A stretch of DNA of 9,177 nt. It comes from Bacteroidales bacterium. Its GTDB lineage: Bacteria; Bacteroidota; Bacteroidia; Bacteroidales; BM520. Positions 6,093-9,177 of the stretch are shown in pieces. Position 1 is the stretch's first letter; every line of letters starts with the position of its first letter. A program made the translations under genes and the position numbers. The notes under the pieces were generated by a model. It ran no database searches and had not been told where the DNA came from. It was given only the letters and a program-made list of their open reading frames with translations. The stretch spans positions 1 to 9,177 of the forward strand of contig JAQVPY010000084.1 in assembly GCA_028701815.1 (NCBI GenBank), read 5' to 3'.

Positions 6093-6383
6093 TTAGCCGC
6101 CAAGAAACTCATCCAGCGTATCCAGCAAGTTGTTTTCTTCCTCCGAAAGGGTATCCGGTTTTTCTTCCGGTTCGGTTTGCGTAATAGCGACATTTTGAAA
6201 ACATTCTTTAATGGTCCGGCGGATAACATCAGCAATGGGCGCAGTGTCCGGCTCAAAAAAGGCGTTAATGGCAGAAATAACGGCGTTGTTTTTAGAACCT
6301 TTTGCGCCTTGCAAAGACTCCCATGCCTTGCGGTCAATAGCGTCTTCCAAATTGAACCGAATACTGATTCGCTTGAGGTTCAT
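6093..6383 (-). CDS. ParR-like centromere-binding protein
   Basis: A 96-aa protein with an N-terminal ribbon-helix-helix-like segment (KRISIRFNLEDAIDRKAWESL, then SKNNAVISAINAFF). An acidic C-terminal tail (EEKPDTLSEEENNLLDTLDEFLGG) follows. This order and size fit ParR/StbB partners of ParM: the N-terminal part binds centromere DNA and the C-terminal tail contacts the filament. Its ATG overlaps the ParM stop in ATGA, with GGGAG four bases upstream, so the two are translationally coupled. Assignment rests on both pattern and gene order, since ParR proteins are poorly conserved. Confidence 0.75.
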   Translation of the reverse strand: MNLKRISIRFNLEDAIDRKAWESLQGAKGSKNNAVISAINAFFEPDTAPIADVIRRTIKECFQNVAITQTEPEEKPDTLSEEENNLLDTLDEFLGG

Positions 6384-7306
6384 ACACTCCCACCACTACG
6401 AATCAGCTTCATTTCAAGCATTCGCTCATACCCTTTGGCGGTAGCGCAAATGTCGTCGTTTATGGTAACCCTGCTTTCATCGTAACTGCCGAAATTCTTG
6501 ATAAGGCAGCCACCGCCGCCGACGATATACAGCCGCATCAGCTTGGGATCGTATTCATGCTCACGCAGCCTGCGGAAAATACCGGCCACATATTCCACCG
6601 CCGTGTCGGTTATGGTTTTAAGATAGCTTTCATCAATATCCGCAGTTCCGAAACGGAGAATGCGAGTGATGACTGAATCATCCACTGCGGCATGGTGAAT
6701 ACGCATTACATTTTCCCGAATGGCGAGCAAACATTGATTTGTGCCAAACTTTTCGGTAAAACATCTTTTGGAATCGGGCTTTTTATCGTTCACATACATC
6801 ACATTCATGGTACCGTTGCCGATATCGCAGAGCATATTAACGCCGCCGAACTCGCTGAGATTATTGATAATAGCGGCAAATCCTTGCGGGTAAACATCAG
6901 CGCCGACAATGCGAATATGATATTCCTTGCCTTTAAAAGAAAAATCCGCCGTTTCATATTGAAGAAGATACTTTTTAAACTCTTCTTTTTGCTCCGAAAC
7001 CCATGTCAGCGGCAATCCGGCGGCAATGAACACATCGGCGCTGTAAGTTTTGCTGATGTTAAGTTCCCTGGCAATCGCCGCAAGGGTGAGGACATAATAG
7101 TCCAAGTCAAGCATTTTATCAGCGGAAAACTCCTTGTGTTCCTCACCGATGAGGTAATACTTATCGTTCCAGATAAGCAGGTTTTCCTTGAAAATTGGCT
7201 CTTTTTCGTAGGCAGTCACGCCGGTTTTGAAACAGCAATTTGCAGTTTTGATGTTGCCGTAGCCGTGGTCGATGCCGATGATAAGGGTGTTTTGATAGTT
7301 TTTCAT
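6380..7306 (-). CDS. ParM/StbA-like actin-type ATPase
   Basis: A 308-aa actin-like protein that would polymerise with ATP to push DNA copies apart. The actin-fold motifs are visible in order: phosphate-1 GIDHGYGNIK (10-19), phosphate-2 CDIGNGTMNV (about 165-175), and the adenosine motif LYIVGGGGCLIKNFG near the C-terminus. Length fits the family. The start at 7306 is chosen because AAAGGA lies eight bases upstream and GIDHG follows at the expected distance. The same frame is open upstream to 7570 and codes for another domain (see the overlapping entry). The ParR-like gene follows with a one-base-shifted overlap. A centromere (parC) with iterated repeats was not recognised. Confidence 0.85.
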   Translation of the reverse strand: MKNYQNTLIIGIDHGYGNIKTANCCFKTGVTAYEKEPIFKENLLIWNDKYYLIGEEHKEFSADKMLDLDYYVLTLAAIARELNISKTYSADVFIAAGLPLTWVSEQKEEFKKYLLQYETADFSFKGKEYHIRIVGADVYPQGFAAIINNLSEFGGVNMLCDIGNGTMNVMYVNDKKPDSKRCFTEKFGTNQCLLAIRENVMRIHHAAVDDSVITRILRFGTADIDESYLKTITDTAVEYVAGIFRRLREHEYDPKLMRLYIVGGGGCLIKNFGSYDESRVTINDDICATAKGYERMLEMKLIRSGGSV

Positions 7307-7570
7307 GTTAGGTTCCTTTCTGCTGCATGGCAGCGGTTGAATTTTGGCTATTACAGATTTCGCTATACAATTTTTTTCGGCGGGTAGCACGACATTTAGG
7401 AAATATGTGCAAGCAATGCCGTGAATACTGATGAGCTGTACACACTGGTGACTTTCGCCGTCATCCAAAAGCAAGCAATCTCCATGATAGCAGTTGCAGC
7501 ACGTTTTTCTAACCAACCGATGAATCCGCTTTGCCTGTGCCGAGGTCGTTTTTAACACATTATTTCGCAT
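6380..7570 (-). CDS. Cys-rich VLP protein reading in frame into ParM (fusion frame)
   Basis: The same frame as ParM continues 88 codons upstream without a stop. This upstream part matches the cysteine-rich VLP family found in clostridial elements: QAKRIHRLVRKTCCNC at 12-27, DCLLLDDGE at 31-39, then C43, C54 and the VLPA signature at 61-64. Six cysteines suggest metal binding; the role is unknown. The family is usually encoded alone, so the missing stop is odd. The internal ParM ribosome binding site means both a 396-aa fusion and a separate 308-aa ParM are possible. The ATG at 7570 directly abuts its GAAAGG, so a GTG at 7558 could be the real start. A lost stop or sequencing error between about 7310 and 7370 is the main alternative. 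Confidence 0.6.
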   Translation of the reverse strand: MRNNVLKTTSAQAKRIHRLVRKTCCNCYHGDCLLLDDGESHQCVQLISIHGIACTYFLNVVLPAEKNCIAKSVIAKIQPLPCSRKEPNMKNYQNTLIIGIDHGYGNIKTANCCFKTGVTAYEKEPIFKENLLIWNDKYYLIGEEHKEFSADKMLDLDYYVLTLAAIARELNISKTYSADVFIAAGLPLTWVSEQKEEFKKYLLQYETADFSFKGKEYHIRIVGADVYPQGFAAIINNLSEFGGVNMLCDIGNGTMNVMYVNDKKPDSKRCFTEKFGTNQCLLAIRENVMRIHHAAVDDSVITRILRFGTADIDESYLKTITDTAVEYVAGIFRRLREHEYDPKLMRLYIVGGGGCLIKNFGSYDESRVTINDDICATAKGYERMLEMKLIRSGGSV

Positions 7571-7587
7571 CCTTTCAACATAATTTT

Positions 7588-7617
7588 ACTGCTCCGACAT
7601 AAAAGTGTGGGAGCAGT
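7588..7617. repeat. Hairpin with 16-bp repeat, copy 1
   Basis: ACTGCTCC (7588-7595) pairs with GGAGCAGT (7610-7617), extended past a G-G mismatch by ACA/TGT. Its right side, AAAGTGTGGGAGCAGT (7602-7617), is identical to 8854-8869. It lies between the divergent ParM operon and the methyltransferase gene. The following ATTTAT is only a weak T-run and no plus-strand gene ends here, so it is not a simple terminator. Confidence 0.6.
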
Positions 7618-7653
7618 ATTTATCATGATGTATTTTAAATTTTATAGGAAATA

Positions 7654-7682
7654 TTGATGATCATGATGCTCTATGGTATAAT
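7654..7682 (+). promoter_or_regulatory. Promoter of the methyltransferase/acetyltransferase pair
   Basis: A -35 hexamer TTGATG (7654-7659), 17-base spacer and perfect TATAAT (7677-7682) preceded by the extended -10 element TGG (7674-7676). The 9-mer ATCATGATG occurs at 7622-7630 and again at 7660-7668 inside the spacer, and contains the palindrome ATCATGAT, so a regulator site is possible. Confidence 0.7.
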
Positions 7683-7720
7683 GAAAATAAAATAAACTTC
7701 ATATTGGATGGTGATTGTTT

Positions 7721-8272
7721 TTGAAAATCATTTTAGGCGCAGGAAATACATCATATGATGGTTGGATATCTACTCAAGAAAATGAAATAAATCTACTTGA
7801 TAGAAAAGATTTTGAAAAACAGTTTGATGAGCATAGTGTCGATGCGATGTTAGCCGAACATGTTTGGGAGCATATGACAGAGCAAGAAGGCATACAGGCC
7901 GCAAAAAACTGTTATGATTTTTTGAAATATGGTGGATATATCAGGTGTGCCGTTCCTGATAGAAACTTTAAAAACGAGTGGTATCAGAATATGGTTCAAG
8001 TTGGCGGCCCCGGACCGGTTGACCATCCAGCGTACACACATAAGATTGTATACGACTATGAAACATTTAAAACCGTCTTTGAACAAGCGGGATTTGAAGT
8101 TGAATTACTTGAATACTGTGATGAGAAAGGCGTATTCCACTATAAATACTGGAACGAACTGGATGGCAAAATCGGACGGTCTTTTCGTTTTGATACAAGA
8201 AACAGTTTAGATGAATTAGGCATGGTTTCCATTGTGATTGATGCTAAAAAATCTCTACTCATAACTACATAG
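7721..8272 (+). CDS. Small SAM-dependent methyltransferase-like protein
   Basis: A 183-aa protein resembling the predicted class I SAM methyltransferases of the COG4627 type. It opens directly with the glycine-rich strand KIILGAGNT (motif I, residues 2-10), followed by GWISTQENEINLLD. AEHVWEHM (45-52) and GGYIRCAVPD (71-80) are hallmark segments after the central strands. The substrate is unknown; relatives are often linked to surface glycan or small-molecule modification. The preferred start is the TTG at 7721, with GGTGA about seven bases upstream; an in-frame TTG at 7715 is less likely. It is AT-rich and followed after 58 bases by an acetyltransferase, probably on the same transcript. Fold call is good, role open. 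Confidence 0.75.
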   Translation: MKIILGAGNTSYDGWISTQENEINLLDRKDFEKQFDEHSVDAMLAEHVWEHMTEQEGIQAAKNCYDFLKYGGYIRCAVPDRNFKNEWYQNMVQVGGPGPVDHPAYTHKIVYDYETFKTVFEQAGFEVELLEYCDEKGVFHYKYWNELDGKIGRSFRFDTRNSLDELGMVSIVIDAKKSLLITT

Positions 8273-8330
8273 TATAGAAACCTATCATACACAATGAAAT
8301 TATTAAAAATATTCATAGTGAGGGTAAATT

Positions 8331-8792
8331 ATGGCAGATGTTATTGCACATACAATGGAATATGTCGGTGGTTCAATCGAGTCGTTTATCACGTTAAAGC
8401 AATATTCTGATGAATATTTTGAAGAATATAAAAAAGTATACGAAGATTGTTTTTGTGAAATGCGCACAGCCTTAGATTTGCATCCTATTAATGCTTGCGA
8501 CACAAAAGAAGAATTATTAGCAAAGCAAAATGATATTTTCATATATATGGAAGATGATAAAATTATAGGTTCTGTTGCAATTTATGATAATGAAATTGAT
8601 GATTTAATAGTAGCAAAAAGCTATCAACGTAAAGGGTACGGAAAATTGTTATTAAATTTTGCAATATCCAGAATACAAAAAAATTCAAACTCATCAATAA
8701 TACTTCATGTAGCTGATTGGAATAGAAACGCAGTGAATTTATACTTAAAAAATGGATTTAAGATTACAAAAACAGAAACTGTAAAAGTGTAA
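8331..8792 (+). CDS. GNAT-family N-acetyltransferase
   Basis: A 153-aa acetyl-CoA-dependent acetyltransferase. The acetyl-CoA binding motif A, with QRKGYG (99-104), follows the beta-strand DDLIVAKSY. Motif B, HVADWNRNAVNLYLKNGFKI, is typical of the C-terminal half of GNAT proteins. GAGGG lies six bases upstream of the ATG. The substrate may be an amine on a small molecule or protein; it cannot be told. It is codirectional with the methyltransferase and more AT-rich than the mob genes, so it reads as passenger cargo. Confidence 0.9.
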   Translation: MADVIAHTMEYVGGSIESFITLKQYSDEYFEEYKKVYEDCFCEMRTALDLHPINACDTKEELLAKQNDIFIYMEDDKIIGSVAIYDNEIDDLIVAKSYQRKGYGKLLLNFAISRIQKNSNSSIILHVADWNRNAVNLYLKNGFKITKTETVKV

Positions 8793-8835
8793 TTAAAAAG
8801 CAAATAGAGATGTCTGTGACTTTCATCACGCTAAG

Positions 8836-8877
8836 ACACTGCCTCCATACTTCAAAGTGTGGGAGCAGTGTTTTATT
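8836..8877 (+). terminator. Terminator of the cargo pair, with repeat copy 2
   Basis: A long hairpin, ACACTGCCTCCATACT (8836-8851) with AGTGTGGGAGCAGTGT (8856-8871), has two G-U pairs and one mismatch. It is followed by TTTATTTG. It starts about 45 bases after the acetyltransferase stop. Its right arm contains AAAGTGTGGGAGCAGT (8854-8869), the second copy of the repeat at 7602-7617. Confidence 0.8.
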
Positions 8878-8919
8878 TGTATATTTCCTCGTTTTATGCT
8901 ATACTGTCCTCAAACGAGG
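8877..8919 (+). promoter_or_regulatory. Extended -10 promoter with operator-like inverted repeat
   Basis: The -35 TTGTAT (8877-8882), a 17-base spacer, TGC and the -10 TATACT (8900-8905) make a strong extended -10 promoter. A perfect 8-bp inverted repeat, CCTCGTTT (8887-8894) and AAACGAGG (8912-8919), is centred on the -10, and its right arm overlaps the GAGGTG ribosome binding site of the next gene. This fits repressor binding. Confidence 0.65.
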
Positions 8920-8927
8920 TGAAACTG

Positions 8928-9177
8928 TTGAAATACAAAATCCACGAATTATCCGCCAGAGCGATCATGCGTTATGCTGTCGAAGCATCAAGCGGCGTTT
9001 ACACATATAACCTCAGCGAAGATGCCACAACCCGTTGCATCTCTTTTTCTGCGCCGACTATGCAGAATGATTGCGCCCTGTTTTATCAAATCATGTGCGT
9101 GCTGCATGGCGACGACTTTAAAATGCCGGTTGGTGTGGATGTCATTTCTGACCTTTCGGATATTCTCACAATCGTAG
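8928..9177 (+). CDS. Element gene of unknown function, 5' part, runs off right edge
   Basis: An open frame of 83 codons begins at a TTG at 8928, six bases after GAGGTG (8916-8921), and continues beyond the window. The protein starts MKYKIHELSARAIMRYAVEA and contains SFSAPTMQNDCALFYQIMCVLHGD. The text looks like a real, conserved protein: a mixed helix/strand pattern and a strong ribosome binding site and promoter. I have the impression of having met similar N-termini in clostridial mobile elements but cannot assign a family, so no function is given. The overlapping frames in this stretch are less protein-like. It starts just after the cargo terminator, which suggests it belongs to the element backbone. 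Confidence 0.7.
   Translation, partial: MKYKIHELSARAIMRYAVEASSGVYTYNLSEDATTRCISFSAPTMQNDCALFYQIMCVLHGDDFKMPVGVDVISDLSDILTIV

Noticed and set aside
6020..6337. Minus-strand open frame of 105 codons overlapping the ParR-like gene
   Set aside because: It is an out-of-frame shadow; the coupled ATGA start and RHH-like sequence support the 6093-6383 frame.
6692..7387. Long plus-strand open frame (231 codons) opposite ParM
   Set aside because: It is antisense to a protein with clear actin motifs, has no ribosome binding site and its translation is not domain-like.
7588..7617. Hairpin as an ordinary plus-strand terminator
   Set aside because: No plus-strand gene ends upstream and the T-run is weak; it is better described as the first copy of the repeated hairpin.
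8974..9177. Alternative open frame at the right edge starting at an internal ATG
   Set aside because: The frame beginning at 8928 has the promoter, ribosome binding site and far more protein-like sequence.

Overview
The window looks like the left part of an integrative mobilizable element (or the mobilization end of a conjugative element) in a low-to-mid GC Firmicute, probably a gut Clostridia species. The support is strong AGGAGG-type ribosome binding sites, TTGnnn-17-TATAAT promoters, a tRNA-Pro with encoded CCA, and gene families typical of clostridial elements: large serine recombinase, MobA/VirD2-type relaxase, Cys-rich VLP protein and ParM/ParR. The species cannot be named from the sequence.

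Layout. Positions 1-340 look like host chromosome: a divergent gene start at the left edge (10 bases seen), then tRNA-Pro(CGG) with its own promoter and a strong terminator. Positions 394-4888 hold one tightly packed minus-strand operon read from right to left: mobC-like, relaxase, ParB-like, a small 84-aa protein, large serine recombinase. Genes overlap or are separated by 4-5 bases, so nicking for transfer, DNA binding and integration/excision are probably co-expressed. The recombinase 3' end faces the tRNA, so the element's left end should lie around 337-393.

Positions 4889-5141 are a divergent regulatory region. It has an inverted repeat next to mobC (candidate oriT or leader hairpin), a very good plus-strand promoter, a 14-codon leader peptide and attenuator-like hairpins, followed by an unrecognised P-loop kinase-like protein (5142-5795). 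This layout resembles translation-attenuated, inducible resistance genes.

Positions 5873-7570 are a second minus-strand operon: an 88-residue Cys-rich VLP segment joined in frame to a ParM-like actin ATPase, then a ParR-like protein, a large intergenic hairpin and an unlisted 43-aa ORF. Positions 7654-8792 are a plus-strand, AT-rich cargo pair: a small SAM-dependent methyltransferase and a GNAT acetyltransferase. The cargo is bracketed by two copies of a 16-bp repeat carried in hairpins (7602-7617 and 8854-8869). From 8928 a further element gene starts at a TTG codon behind an extended -10 promoter straddled by a perfect inverted repeat, and runs off the right edge.

How it fits together (inference): recombinase, relaxase and MobC move the element; ParM/ParR and possibly the ParB-like protein stabilise or regulate it, perhaps while it is excised; kinase, methyltransferase and acetyltransferase are passenger genes. 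No conjugation machinery is visible, so transfer would need a helper or genes beyond the right edge.
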